A DNA stretch of 64,000 nucleotides from an uncultured Arachnia sp. GTDB taxonomy: Bacteria; Actinomycetota; Actinomycetes; Propionibacteriales; Propionibacteriaceae. The notes under the pieces are model-generated. The model was not told the origin of the DNA, made no database searches, and was given only the letters and a program-made list of their open reading frames with translations. A program made the position numbers and the translations under genes. Positions 44,067 through 52,535 of this stretch are shown here, piece after piece; position 1 is the first letter of the stretch, and the number at the start of each line of letters is the position of its first letter. The stretch covers positions 372,001 through 436,000 of the forward strand of contig CANLTJ010000002.1 in assembly GCA_947493995.1 (NCBI GenBank), in the 5' to 3' direction.

Positions 44067-44711
44067 ATGCGGGTTTTCGTGGCGGAAGATCAGTTCCTTC
44101 TGCGGCAGGGTCTGGAGAATCTTCTGACAACCAATAGGGTCTCGGTGGCTGGCACTGCCGACTCCGGCGCCGATCTCGTGGACGCCGTCGTCGCATCCGG
44201 CGCCGACCTCGCCCTGCTGGACATCCGCATGCCGCCGAGCAATACCGACGAAGGCATCCGCGCGGCGTTGGAGCTGCGACGGCATCGACCCGGCTTTCCC
44301 GTCGTACTGCTTTCTCAATACGTGGAACAGCTCTACCTCAACGAGCTCCTCACCGACGGTGCTTCCGGCGTCGGCTACCTGCTGAAAGATCGGGTGTTCG
44401 ACGACATCTCCTTCGTGGCGTCTCTCCGTACCGTGGCTGCCGGCGGAACCGCCGTCGACCCTGCCGTTGTGTCGACCCTGATGCGACGCCGCACCGTCGC
44501 CCAACGCTTGGCAAGACTGACAGCCCGCGAGGTGGAGGTGCTGGCACAGATGGCCGAAGGTCACGCCAACCCGCAGATCGCGGCGCGGCTGTTCGTGACC
44601 GACAAGGCCGTGCAGAAACACGTCAACTCGATCTTCGCCAAGTTGGACCTTCAGGACTCGCCAACCTCGGCACGCCGGGTCCAGGCCGTCCTCACGTACC
44701 TTCGGGCGTGA
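44067..44711 (+). CDS. LuxR/NarL-family response regulator
   Basis: A 214-residue regulator. The receiver has acidic AEDQ, phosphoacceptor Asp in LALLDIRMPPSNTDEG, Ser in LLSQY and Lys in LLKDRV. The C-terminal helix-turn-helix starts LTAREVEVLAQMAEGHANPQ and continues DKAVQKHVNSIFAKLDL. The ATG at 44067 opens the receiver exactly at strand 1. The extra residues SNT after the DIRMPP motif are typical of the LiaR/DegU-like subset. The likely partner kinase is the divergent gene on the other side of the shared promoter region, which contains a GTGGTG/CACCAC dyad (43980-43995). Confidence 0.9.
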   Translation: MRVFVAEDQFLLRQGLENLLTTNRVSVAGTADSGADLVDAVVASGADLALLDIRMPPSNTDEGIRAALELRRHRPGFPVVLLSQYVEQLYLNELLTDGASGVGYLLKDRVFDDISFVASLRTVAAGGTAVDPAVVSTLMRRRTVAQRLARLTAREVEVLAQMAEGHANPQIAARLFVTDKAVQKHVNSIFAKLDLQDSPTSARRVQAVLTYLRA

Positions 44712-44771
44712 CCGTTTCCGGTCCGCGCCGCATCAGCAGCCCTCCTGGTCAGGCAGCACAGACTGGAGGTG

Positions 44772-45371
44772 TCACGCCGGAGAAGGTGGCGTGAAGATTC
44801 TCGCCTGCCATCCGAACTGTCGTGCAGCCTCGACGGTCTGGGGATCCGTCGCGGTGAAGTGCACGTCACCGGCTGCGACTACTTCACCCAGCTGGTCCTG
44901 CAGGCGGGCGTGAGCAAGGGCAAGGAAGTCACTGCCCGGCTGATCGGCATCCGGGGACAGCAGCAATGGGACGAGATGCCCCAGGCCGTGGCCCTCGAGG
45001 TCCCCGACTGCCTGCGCCTCGCTCTCGGTCAGCAGGAAGACGGGGGTATCGGTGGTCAGTAAGCCGTCGATCAGTTCAGCGGTGTCCCTCGTGGGTGCCT
45101 CCGGTCCGAGCAACGTGCTCAGCGACAGGACGGCCAGCTCACCGCGCGCCAAGAACTTCGCGATCCGCCATGGGACCGGGGTCACCAGGCGAAACACCTG
45201 CACACTGGACAGCAGAACCCGCACCGGGCCCCGCTTGGTTTCCAGCGTGACGGATTCCTCGTCGCGCTCGCTCACCACTCCGACGGTGTCGGTGGGCCGG
45301 CCATCATCGGAGAGACGGCGCACGGTCACGCGCTGCCCGAGGGGCACTGAGGCCAGGGATTCTTCGCTCAT
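44772..45371 (-). CDS. Hypothetical protein with an SH3-like N-terminus and a HAD-like C-terminal segment
   Basis: A 199-residue protein of uncertain function. Residues 8-60 are strand-rich (LGQRVTVRRL, VGVVSERDEESVTL, GPVRVLLSSV), resembling the small SH3-like barrel at the N-terminus of some actinobacterial acetyltransferases. The last 40 residues (VHFTATDPQTVEAARQFGW, then IFTPP) look like the closing motif of a HAD-type phosphatase, where a substrate-handling Asp precedes NVEAARxxGW. The HAD nucleophile motif DxDGT is not present, so catalysis is unlikely. A TAGTCT box 7 bases before the ATG suggests a leaderless start. Confidence 0.55.
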   Translation of the reverse strand: MSEESLASVPLGQRVTVRRLSDDGRPTDTVGVVSERDEESVTLETKRGPVRVLLSSVQVFRLVTPVPWRIAKFLARGELAVLSLSTLLGPEAPTRDTAELIDGLLTTDTPVFLLTESEAQAVGDLEGHGLGHLVPLLLSPDADQPGSDFLALAHARLQDQLGEVVAAGDVHFTATDPQTVEAARQFGWQARIFTPPSPA

Positions 45372-45476
45372 GCCTCGGAGACTAGCCCCCTCGTGTCGAG
45401 GCTCCCTTTACGGCATCACTTTCGTGTGGCCTGGCTGCCGGTAGACCGGCGTCTGGGCCACACAAGTCCCCCCTGG

Positions 45477-45890
45477 TCAAGAATCGCTGAGCCGCGACTG
45501 GATCAGGGGCAATGCGTTTCTGTCGGCATCAAGCCAGCCGACGGTGCCCAGCTCCCGGGCAGCCAGCCACTTGAGTACGTCGTGGGAATCACCTGTACGT
45601 GGTTGAGCATCGAGCGTGCACCACCACAGTTCCATCTCCAGCGACCCAGAAATAGGCCAGCGGCCACCCGAGACCGGATCCAGCCGCTGACCGACCTCCA
45701 CTCCCACAACAAGTTCTTCGCGGATCTCCCGGACGAGCGCGTCGCGCGATGACTCACCCGCTTCGACCTTGCCGCCTGGAAACTCCCACCTCCCGACCGG
45801 CGGGGTGGAGCGTCGGGCAGCGAGGACCCGCCACGGATGGTGGCTGTCATCGACGATCAGCGCTCCCACCACCAACCGCCTGACGCCCAT
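45477..45890 (-). CDS. Nudix hydrolase (MutT-like)
   Basis: A 137-residue pyrophosphohydrolase. The Nudix box is clear: GGKVEAGESSRDALVREIRE followed by ELVV. Members hydrolyse 8-oxo-dGTP, CTP derivatives or dinucleoside polyphosphates. GGGAGGG lies immediately before ATGATG; I use the second ATG at 45890, which gives the better spacing. The C-terminal half carries DVLKWLAARELGTVGWLDAD, typical of the MutT/CTP group. It is a stand-alone gene. Confidence 0.85.
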   Translation of the reverse strand: MGVRRLVVGALIVDDSHHPWRVLAARRSTPPVGRWEFPGGKVEAGESSRDALVREIREELVVGVEVGQRLDPVSGGRWPISGSLEMELWWCTLDAQPRTGDSHDVLKWLAARELGTVGWLDADRNALPLIQSRLSDS

Positions 45891-46063
45891 CATCCCTCCC
45901 ACCTGCCCCCGTACGAACCCATGAACGCCCGCCGTCTCCCGGACTCCGGGCCCCTTCTCAAACACCATCATCGACCAATGGGGTAGCTTCTCGATGTGGA
46001 GGCGCGCTGGGAGCACGCCGTTGGGCGGCCGGAATGGCACGACGCACGGCTGGCGAACTGGTC

Positions 46064-46732
46064 CTATTCCTCGGACTGAGCAGGTGGCGCCTCAGCGGGA
46101 GGATCCTCCGCTGGCGCGTCCGCCGGTTCCTCCTCGGCTGGCTGTTCCTCCGTCAGTCCCTCTTCTTCCGGTGGCTCCTCCTGGCCCGCCGTCTCGTCGC
46201 CAGTGCTCTCTGCCTCCGTTTCATCCGTTGTCCCACTGCTGGAGCCGAGCTCCGAGAAGGTGGTGCCGGTCTCTGTGCCACTACCGGCACCTCCTGTGTA
46301 AGAGGAGACAGGGCGCCCGGTGGCGAGCTCAAAAGCAAGAATGATTGCCATGGCGACGACGAACAGGGCGACGCTGAAGCCAATGATCCGCTTCCACGGG
46401 AGAGACCTACGTGACGTTTCCTCCGGAATATCGGTGGCCGTGCTTGCAGCAGTGGGGGCTGGGGCGTGGCTGCTGGCAACGGTCGATCCTTCGTTCTGCG
46501 TCTCAGCCGCGCGTTTGTCCCGCAGGCGCAGATCTTCAACACGCCGTTTCGTCTTCTCAAGTGATTGGGTATAGATGGAACCACCCACCGTGATGATGAG
46601 GCTTCCCAAGGCTGCGCCAAAGATGGTGCCTGCGGCGCCCAACGTTGACAGCAGAACGGCCGAGGACACAGCCCCCAGCGCGGATCCGGTGGACGCCAAC
46701 CAGTTGATCTGGAACCCCTGCGACGTGCTCAT
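46064..46732 (-). CDS. Three-helix membrane protein with long acidic Pro/Glu tail
   Basis: I do not recognise this 222-residue protein. Two hydrophobic segments near residues 17-55 (GSALGAVSSAVLLSTLGAAG, and the helix around ALGSLIITVGG) precede a basic loop. A third helix lies near residues 118-140 (IIGFSVALFVVAMAIILAF). The final ~75 residues are low-complexity and strongly acidic (repeats of E, P, A and T). It would expose a disordered polyanion outside or inside the membrane. The ATG at 46732 directly follows GGGAGG, an unusually tight spacing. It is divergent from phosphofructokinase. Confidence 0.6.
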   Translation of the reverse strand: MSTSQGFQINWLASTGSALGAVSSAVLLSTLGAAGTIFGAALGSLIITVGGSIYTQSLEKTKRRVEDLRLRDKRAAETQNEGSTVASSHAPAPTAASTATDIPEETSRRSLPWKRIIGFSVALFVVAMAIILAFELATGRPVSSYTGGAGSGTETGTTFSELGSSSGTTDETEAESTGDETAGQEEPPEEEGLTEEQPAEEEPADAPAEDPPAEAPPAQSEE

Positions 46733-46864
46733 CCTCCCATTGTCCCGACGAGTCAAGCCCGCCCGATTGTGCTCAAAGTTCAGAGGGATGTTCGCCCAGG
46801 CAGCACGTTGGCACGCACGCTCCCGGTAGGCTCGAATCGAGTCAGTTGAGCCGAGGGAGTCACA

Positions 46865-47995
46865 GTGAGCAAATCCAGAAAGCGCGTCGGAGTCCTGACG
46901 GCGGGTGGCGACAGCCCCGGCCTCAACGCAGCCATTCGTGGGCTCGGCAAGGCGGCGCTCGGCCGTCACGGCATGGAACTCGTCGGCTTCCGCGACGGCG
47001 TGCGGGGGCTCGCGGAGAACCGCAGTATCGAGATGACCCACGCCAACCTCTCCGGCATCCTCACCATTGGCGGCACCATCCTCGGCACCAGCCGTGACAA
47101 GGTCCATCGCATGGTGGTCGACGGCGAACCGCAGGACGTGATCCCGACGATCGCCGAGACCTACGAGAAGAACAAACTCGACTGCCTCGTCATGATCGGT
47201 GGTGGCGGCACCGCCAAGAACGCGTTGAGGCTTGCCAAAGGCGGTCTCAACGTGGTTCACCTGCCGAAGACCATCGACAAGGACGTGGCACACACGGACA
47301 ACTCATTCGGTTTCTCGACGGCGCTGGAGATCGCCACCGAAGCCATCGACCGCCTCCACTCCACCGCCCACAGCCACCACCGCGTCATCCTCGCCGAGAT
47401 CATGGGCAACAAGGCGGGATGGCTCACGCTGGGCTCAGGCATGGCCGGCGGAGCCGACATCATCCTGATTCCCGAGATCCCCTACACGGTGGATTCCATT
47501 GCCGAGACCATCCAGGCCCGGCAGGACCGCGGTACGAACTTCAGCGTGATCGCCGTCGCGGAGGGCGCGCACGACGTCAAGGCGCACGCCGACATTGCCG
47601 CAGCCGAGGCACTCAAATCCTCGGCCGACACCCCTGAGGCCAAGAATGCTGCGCGAGCGCATTTGTCCAACGTGAGGGACGAGCACCGCGAACACACGTT
47701 CCGGCTGGCACGGGAACTGGAAGCCGCAACCGGTCTGGACACGCGTGTGACCATCCTCGGGTACGTGCAGCGCGGCGGCACGCCATGCGCCGAGGATCGG
47801 CTGTTGGGTACCCGCATCGGATCGGCGGCTGCGGAGCTGATCGCCGACGGGGAACACGGCATCATGGTGGCCTCCCGGGGCGAGGGGACAGCCACCGTGC
47901 CACTCAAGGACGTGGCCGGCGTGCAGGCGCTGGTGCCGCTGGACCACTCATGGATCAAGGCGGCGCGCGACGTCGGCACGGGACTCGGCGACTGA
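46865..47995 (+). CDS. pfkA: 6-phosphofructokinase with a PPi-type Lys and unusual metal-site residues
   Basis: A 376-residue glycolytic enzyme that phosphorylates fructose 6-phosphate. Typical elements are GGDSPGLNAA (residues 14-23), GGTILGTSR, PKTIDKDVAHTD with both catalytic Asps, and the C-terminal YVQRGGTPCAEDR. Three positions are unusual. The E. coli GGDGS loop reads GGGGT, so the metal-coordinating Asp103 is Gly while position 104 remains Gly. Position 124 is Lys (PKTID), the PPi-type residue. MGR reads MGN, so the phosphate-binding Arg is lost. The start is GTG at 46865 with GAGGGAG upstream. Phosphoryl donor (ATP, PPi or polyphosphate) is therefore uncertain. Confidence 0.9.
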   Translation: MSKSRKRVGVLTAGGDSPGLNAAIRGLGKAALGRHGMELVGFRDGVRGLAENRSIEMTHANLSGILTIGGTILGTSRDKVHRMVVDGEPQDVIPTIAETYEKNKLDCLVMIGGGGTAKNALRLAKGGLNVVHLPKTIDKDVAHTDNSFGFSTALEIATEAIDRLHSTAHSHHRVILAEIMGNKAGWLTLGSGMAGGADIILIPEIPYTVDSIAETIQARQDRGTNFSVIAVAEGAHDVKAHADIAAAEALKSSADTPEAKNAARAHLSNVRDEHREHTFRLARELEAATGLDTRVTILGYVQRGGTPCAEDRLLGTRIGSAAAELIADGEHGIMVASRGEGTATVPLKDVAGVQALVPLDHSWIKAARDVGTGLGD

Positions 47996-48236
47996 AGCGA
48001 GACGGCTCGGCGACTGGCGCCACGAGGGTAACCGAGCTCCGGGTCGGCCGCTTATGACCAAGTCAGTGACTGAACGCCAGGCCTCCCGGAGACCAATCCG
48101 GTGCCGTCGATGGATGCGACCGCCCGGCCACCCAACACCCAGTCAACGACCGGATTCGGGCCAGCCCCCGACGCAGAGTCCGCCGACCGACGCCATCTCC
48201 GCAGCGACCCTTTGTTCGGTCTCGTAAAATTTGGGA

Positions 48237-49037
48237 ATGAGTTCCTTCTCCCGTCGCGCCCTCCTCGTCGGCAGCCTGACTGCCCTGACGACTGGCTGCG
48301 CGACGGGGTTCCCATCCTTGCCGGATGCGGGCGGGCTGGGGCGCGACCCTCAGGAGCCCGGCCCCCAACCCCGCGATCCGGGGGCTTACAGCAACCCTGA
48401 TTCACTGGTGAGGTTCTCCACGCTCGGTGGCGCGACGCTCGGCTACGAGATAGGACGCACCCCCACCTCGTTCAGGGCCGACCCGCGCTTCGTCGAGTTG
48501 CTGGAAGCGTGGGCGCAGGACTGGAGCGCACTCAGCGGGCTGGGCGCGATGACCACGCTCTGGAGCTACGGCGCCTACGTGGACAAGGAATCCTCCCTCC
48601 ACGCATCCGGCCGCGCCTTCGACATCGCCGAGGTGGAACATGAGCAGGGCTCCGTGTCCTGCCGTTACGACGTCTGGGGGCCGGGCAGCGCCACCCAGAT
48701 CCGCGACTACTGGCGGCTGGCCGCCTCACTCCACGCGCACTTCAGCTACACGCTCACGCACCTCTACAATCGGGCGCACCACAACCACATTCACGTGGAC
48801 AACGCCCGATCGCAGTGGGATCCCCCCACCTTCAGATCGCGTTCACGGACCCAGGTGCGCATCGTTCAGTCGGCCCTGCGACACGTGTTCGGCGCCGACG
48901 TCGAGGTCAACGGCGAGTGGAACTCGCCAACTCGCGACTCTCTGCGGACCATCCAGGCGTCACTGGGCATCACCCGCCCCGTGTCGGACGCCGACGGTTG
49001 GCGAGAGTTCCTCCGCGGGACAGCCTCAGCAGCATAA
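48237..49037 (+). CDS. Secreted lipoprotein, extensin/peptidase-like with peptidoglycan-binding-like end
   Basis: A 266-residue exported protein. The N-terminus [17 protein letters not shown] combines a twin-Arg-like pair with a lipobox (LTTGC), so it is a membrane-anchored lipoprotein, possibly Tat-exported. The central domain has [13 protein letters not shown] and [13 protein letters not shown], the His/Asp zinc-site pattern of extensin-like C-terminal and D-Ala-D-Ala peptidase folds. The last ~60 residues resemble a peptidoglycan-binding repeat ([10 protein letters not shown], then [18 protein letters not shown]). A TAAAAT -10 box lies 5 bases before the ATG and there is no ribosome binding site, suggesting a leaderless transcript. 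A role in wall remodelling is inferred. Confidence 0.75.
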   Translation: MSSFSRRALLVGSLTALTTGCATGFPSLPDAGGLGRDPQEPGPQPRDPGAYSNPDSLVRFSTLGGATLGYEIGRTPTSFRADPRFVELLEAWAQDWSALSGLGAMTTLWSYGAYVDKESSLHASGRAFDIAEVEHEQGSVSCRYDVWGPGSATQIRDYWRLAASLHAHFSYTLTHLYNRAHHNHIHVDNARSQWDPPTFRSRSRTQVRIVQSALRHVFGADVEVNGEWNSPTRDSLRTIQASLGITRPVSDADGWREFLRGTASAA

Positions 49038-49167
49038 GAGACGCACCAAGACACGAGGTGGTGCGGCGCGTCGAGGCCAGGGGCGTGGGATCAGCTCGAG
49101 TCTTCACGCGACTCTTCCGCCAATGGGGTGGGCTCCCGGGTTTGCACCCTGTGGTGGAATGGGCGCC

Positions 49168-49770
49168 ATGACAACTATCGTGGATTTCTGGTTCGACCCC
49201 ACCTGCCCGTTCGCGTGGATGACGTCGAGGTGGATGCTGGAGGTGGAGAAGGTGCGCGACGTGGAGACCGTCTTCCACGTCATGAGCCTGGCAGTGCTCA
49301 ACGATGGCCGCGACCTCCCCGAGGACTACCGGGAAATGATGGACAAGGCATGGGTGGGCGCTCGCGCCGCCCTCGCCGTCGAGCAGCGTCACGGCTCCCA
49401 GGGCCTTCGCGAGTTCTACACGGCCGTCGGCACCCGCTTCCATCCGGGAGAGGAGCCGAAGACGCCGGAAACCATCGGCAAAGCACTGGCTGACTGTGGC
49501 TTCGAGGCCGGCATCCTCGACGTCGCCCAGACCGACACGCTCGACGACGATCTCCGACGCTCCCACCACGAGGGCATGGATCCCGTCGGCGACGAGGTGG
49601 GCACACCGGTGATCCGCATCAACGGCATGAGCCTCTTCGGTCCCGTGATCTCGCCGGCCCCGAAGGGCGAGCAGGCCGGTGAACTGTTCGACGGCGTGGA
49701 GAAGGTCACGGCCTACCCCGGATTCTTCGAGTTGAAGCGCAGCCGCGACGTTGGCCCCATCTTCGACTGA
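49168..49770 (+). CDS. Mycothiol-dependent nitroreductase Rv2466c-like protein (DsbA fold, monothiol)
   Basis: A 200-residue thioredoxin-fold protein that matches the Mycobacterium Rv2466c family closely by eye: [20 protein letters not shown] at the N-terminus, [10 protein letters not shown], and near the end [19 protein letters not shown]. Rv2466c uses CPWC with mycothiol to reduce nitro compounds and other substrates. Here the motif is CPFA (Cys13, Ala16), so only the nucleophilic Cys remains and disulfide cycling must rely on mycothiol or differ. I use the ATG at 49168; another in-frame ATG lies 9 bases upstream. Confidence 0.88.
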   Translation: MTTIVDFWFDPTCPFAWMTSRWMLEVEKVRDVETVFHVMSLAVLNDGRDLPEDYREMMDKAWVGARAALAVEQRHGSQGLREFYTAVGTRFHPGEEPKTPETIGKALADCGFEAGILDVAQTDTLDDDLRRSHHEGMDPVGDEVGTPVIRINGMSLFGPVISPAPKGEQAGELFDGVEKVTAYPGFFELKRSRDVGPIFD

Positions 49771-49776
49771 CCCCTC

Positions 49777-50574
49777 TTACTCCTCCGGGGCTTCGTCGAC
49801 GGGTTCCAGCAAGTCATGGATTCCGGGGATGACCTCGGTGGGACGGAAGGGGTACTTCTCAATCTCGTCGGCCCCCATAATTCCGGTCAGGACGAGCACG
49901 GTGTGGAGCCCAGCCTCGATGCCGGCCACCACGTCGGTGTCCATGCGGTCCCCCACCATCCCGGTTTCCTCGCTGTGCGCACCGATCTTGTTCAGTGCCG
50001 AGCGGAACATCATGGGGTTCGGCTTTCCCACCACATAGGGCTCCCGTCCCGTGGCCTTGGTGATCAGTGCCGAGATCGCGCCTGTCGCGGGGACGATGCC
50101 CTGATCGGTGGGTCCGGTGGCGTCGGGATTGGTGGCGATGAAACGTGCCCCGCTGGCGATCAGCCGGATGGCGGTGGTGACAGACTCGAAGGAGTAGGTT
50201 CGGGTTTCCCCCACCACCACGTAGTCGGGATTGTGATCGGTCATGATCAACCCGGCCTCGTGGAGCGCAGTGAACAGACCGGCCTCGCCGATGACGTGCA
50301 CGCTGCCGCCGGGCGCCTGATCCTGGAGGAACTTCGCCGTCGCCAACGCAGACGTCCAGATTCGTTCCTCCGGTACGTCGAGTCCCGACGCGCGCAGCCG
50401 TGCCGCCAAGTCCCGCGGAGTGAAGATGGAGTTGTTCGTCAGCACCAGAAACTCGGTGCCCTCGCGCTGCCACTTCTCGATCACTTCCTGGGCGCCGGGA
50501 AGGGCCGTGTTCTCACGGACGAGCACGCCGTCCATGTCGGTGAGCCAACTCTTGATGTCCGCACGTGTCCTCAT
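49777..50574 (-). CDS. HAD-IIA family phosphatase (NagD-like)
   Basis: A 265-residue haloacid-dehalogenase-type hydrolase. Motif I is DMDGVL (residues 13-18), motif II LTNNS near residue 46, motif III is the Lys in YVVGKPNPMMF, and motif IV is MVGDRMDTDV. The NagD cap sits between II and III. It should remove phosphate from UMP or sugar phosphates. A TACGGT box (50581-50586) ends 6 bases before the ATG, so the message is probably leaderless. It is convergent with the Rv2466c-like gene, 6 bases apart. Confidence 0.9.
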   Translation of the reverse strand: MRTRADIKSWLTDMDGVLVRENTALPGAQEVIEKWQREGTEFLVLTNNSIFTPRDLAARLRASGLDVPEERIWTSALATAKFLQDQAPGGSVHVIGEAGLFTALHEAGLIMTDHNPDYVVVGETRTYSFESVTTAIRLIASGARFIATNPDATGPTDQGIVPATGAISALITKATGREPYVVGKPNPMMFRSALNKIGAHSEETGMVGDRMDTDVVAGIEAGLHTVLVLTGIMGADEIEKYPFRPTEVIPGIHDLLEPVDEAPEE

Positions 50575-50620
50575 TGCTCCACCGTATCGGGATAACGGGC
50601 CTTGGCGGTCGGGCGGATGC

Positions 50621-51586
50621 TCAATTCATAGAAGCGCCCCTCAGCGCATCAATGAACTGCGACAGCACGTCCTCGAGCCGTCCATGCAGGCGATGGCTCG
50701 CCAGTTCGTCACCGCGCGTTGCGCCGTCATTGATGATGACAATGGGCTTGTCCTCGCGTGATGCCCTGCGAACGAAGCGCAATCCGCTCATCACCGTGAG
50801 GCTGCTCCCGAGAACCAGCAGAGCATCGGAGGAGTCCAGCAGGTCGAAGGCCGCAGTCACGACGTCCCTGTCCGCGTTCTCTCCGAAGTAGACCACGTCC
50901 GGCTTCAGCACTCCCCCGCACACGGGACAGTTGGCGTAGACGAATTCCTCCGTGCGGTCCACTTCTGCGTCGCCGTCGGGCAGCGACTCCGCTTCCCGGG
51001 CCAAGTCGTCGAGCCGAGCGGCGAAACCGGGGTTGAGTTCCAGCAACCTCTCCTGCAGCGCTTCCCGATCGACGACCGTGCCACACGACAGGCACGAGAC
51101 GGTGGAGAGCCTGCCGTGCAGGTCGAGTACCGGATCCGATCCCGCCGCCTGATGCAGACCATCGACGTTCTGCGTCACTACCCCCGTGACCGGATGGACG
51201 TTGGCCAGCGAGGCAACCTGACGGTGCACCGTGTTCGGTCGGGCTCGGCGGAACCACGGCCAGCCGACGACGCTACGTGCCCAGTAGCGGCGCCGGGAGT
51301 GATCGGAGGAGACGAACTCCTGATAGGTCATGGGGGCTCGGGGAATGGCACCTCGGCCGCGATAGTCGGGCAGCCCCGACGCAGTCGAGGTCCCTGCCCC
51401 CGTGAGGACCATGGTCGGCAGATGCCCGATTGCAGCAGCAGCTGCGGCCACTTCGTCGGCCGAGGACACCAAACCGAAGGACGAGTCATCGGGCGGGCCC
51501 CACACCTTGCTGGGCAAAACACTCTCGCCGGCCTGTGCGGTACGGAACCAGCCCCCGACATCCGGGGGGATTTGTTGCTGTGACAC
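50621..51586 (-). CDS. NAD-dependent protein deacylase, Sir2 family
   Basis: A sirtuin of about 321 residues that removes acyl groups from lysine using NAD. The NAD-binding motifs GAGTSTASGLPDYRG and TQNVDGLHQAAGS with catalytic His in LHGRL are present. Zinc is held by CLSC and CPVC pairs, and VLGSSLTVM closes the Rossmann part. I place the start at the GTG at 51586 rather than 51592, because TAGCCT (51593-51598) ends exactly 7 bases before it, as expected for a leaderless transcript. The first ~40 residues are an unconserved extension. The osmoprotectant operon is divergent. Confidence 0.9.
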   Translation of the reverse strand: MSQQQIPPDVGGWFRTAQAGESVLPSKVWGPPDDSSFGLVSSADEVAAAAAAIGHLPTMVLTGAGTSTASGLPDYRGRGAIPRAPMTYQEFVSSDHSRRRYWARSVVGWPWFRRARPNTVHRQVASLANVHPVTGVVTQNVDGLHQAAGSDPVLDLHGRLSTVSCLSCGTVVDREALQERLLELNPGFAARLDDLAREAESLPDGDAEVDRTEEFVYANCPVCGGVLKPDVVYFGENADRDVVTAAFDLLDSSDALLVLGSSLTVMSGLRFVRRASREDKPIVIINDGATRGDELASHRLHGRLEDVLSQFIDALRGASMN

Positions 51587-51710
51587 ACCCACAGGCTACC
51601 TGCGGCCATCCCACGCGCCGGGCGAGCTTCCAGCGTCGAACAATCCCGCTGTTACGCTTGAACGGCCGTCACAGGCGATGTCCTCAGGTCTTCCACCCAA
51701 GAAAGCGACC

Positions 51711-52535
51711 ATGATCACATTCGAGAATGTGCGCAAGGAGTATCCGGACGGCACCGTCGCAGTGAATGACTTCTCTCTGGAGATTCCCTCGCATGAAGTG
51801 GTGGTCCTTCTGGGTTCCTCCGGCTGCGGCAAGACCACACTCATGCGCATGGTCAACCGCATGGTGGACCCGTCCGCAGGCGTCGTCGCCATCGACGGCG
51901 AGGACGTGGCTCACACTGACCCGGTGCGGCTGCGACGCAGCATCGGCTACGTCATGCAATCGGGAGGTCTGCTGCCGCACCGCACGGTGGCAAGCAATAT
52001 CTCCACTGTGCCGATGCTGCTGGGTGAGACGCGACGCGCCGCTAACGCCCGGGCCATGGAGCTGCTGGAGACTGTCGGACTGCCGACCAGCGTCGCCAAG
52101 CGCTACCCCAGCCAACTTTCCGGTGGCCAGCGCCAACGCATCGGCGTGGCCCGGGCTCTCGCGTCGGATCCGAACATCCTGCTGATGGACGAACCGTTCG
52201 GGGCCGTGGACCCGGTGGTGCGCGCCGAACTGCAGACCGAGTTGCTGCGCCTGCAGAGTGAACTCGCCAAGACCATCCTGTTCGTGACGCACGACGTGGA
52301 CGAGGCGTTCATTCTGGGCCAGAAGGTGTTGGTGTTGCGCACGGGCGCAGAGGTGGCGCAGAGCGGCAGTCCCGCCGACATCCTTCTGGACCCCGCGGAT
52401 GACTTCGTTGCCGACTTCATTGGTGGCGATCGTCGACATCTCCGAACCGAGATGCGCGATGGCCGCCATATCGTCGTGGACGCTGCCGGTCGCCTCACCG
52501 GAGTCATGCAGGACGATCCCAGGCTGGCCGGATGA
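51711..52535 (+). CDS. Osmoprotectant ABC transporter ATPase (OpuCA/OsmV-like)
   Basis: A 274-residue ATPase that powers import of glycine betaine, carnitine or choline. Walker A is GSSGCGKTT, Q-loop VMQSGGLLPH, signature LSGGQRQR, Walker B ILLMDEPFGAVD and the switch His is in FVTHDVDEAF. The C-terminal CBS pair found in ionic-strength-sensing OpuA ATPases is absent. The ATG at 51711 aligns with the usual start (MITFENVRKEYPDG). It overlaps the next permease gene by four bases and heads a four-gene operon of ATPase, two permeases and a binding lipoprotein. Confidence 0.92.
   Translation: MITFENVRKEYPDGTVAVNDFSLEIPSHEVVVLLGSSGCGKTTLMRMVNRMVDPSAGVVAIDGEDVAHTDPVRLRRSIGYVMQSGGLLPHRTVASNISTVPMLLGETRRAANARAMELLETVGLPTSVAKRYPSQLSGGQRQRIGVARALASDPNILLMDEPFGAVDPVVRAELQTELLRLQSELAKTILFVTHDVDEAFILGQKVLVLRTGAEVAQSGSPADILLDPADDFVADFIGGDRRHLRTEMRDGRHIVVDAAGRLTGVMQDDPRLAG

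Noticed and set aside
48052..48236. A minus-strand reading ending in a plausible-looking stretch (VVDWVLGGRAVASIDG)
   Set aside because: No credible start outside the neighbouring lipoprotein gene and no recognised family; third-position bias alone can explain it.
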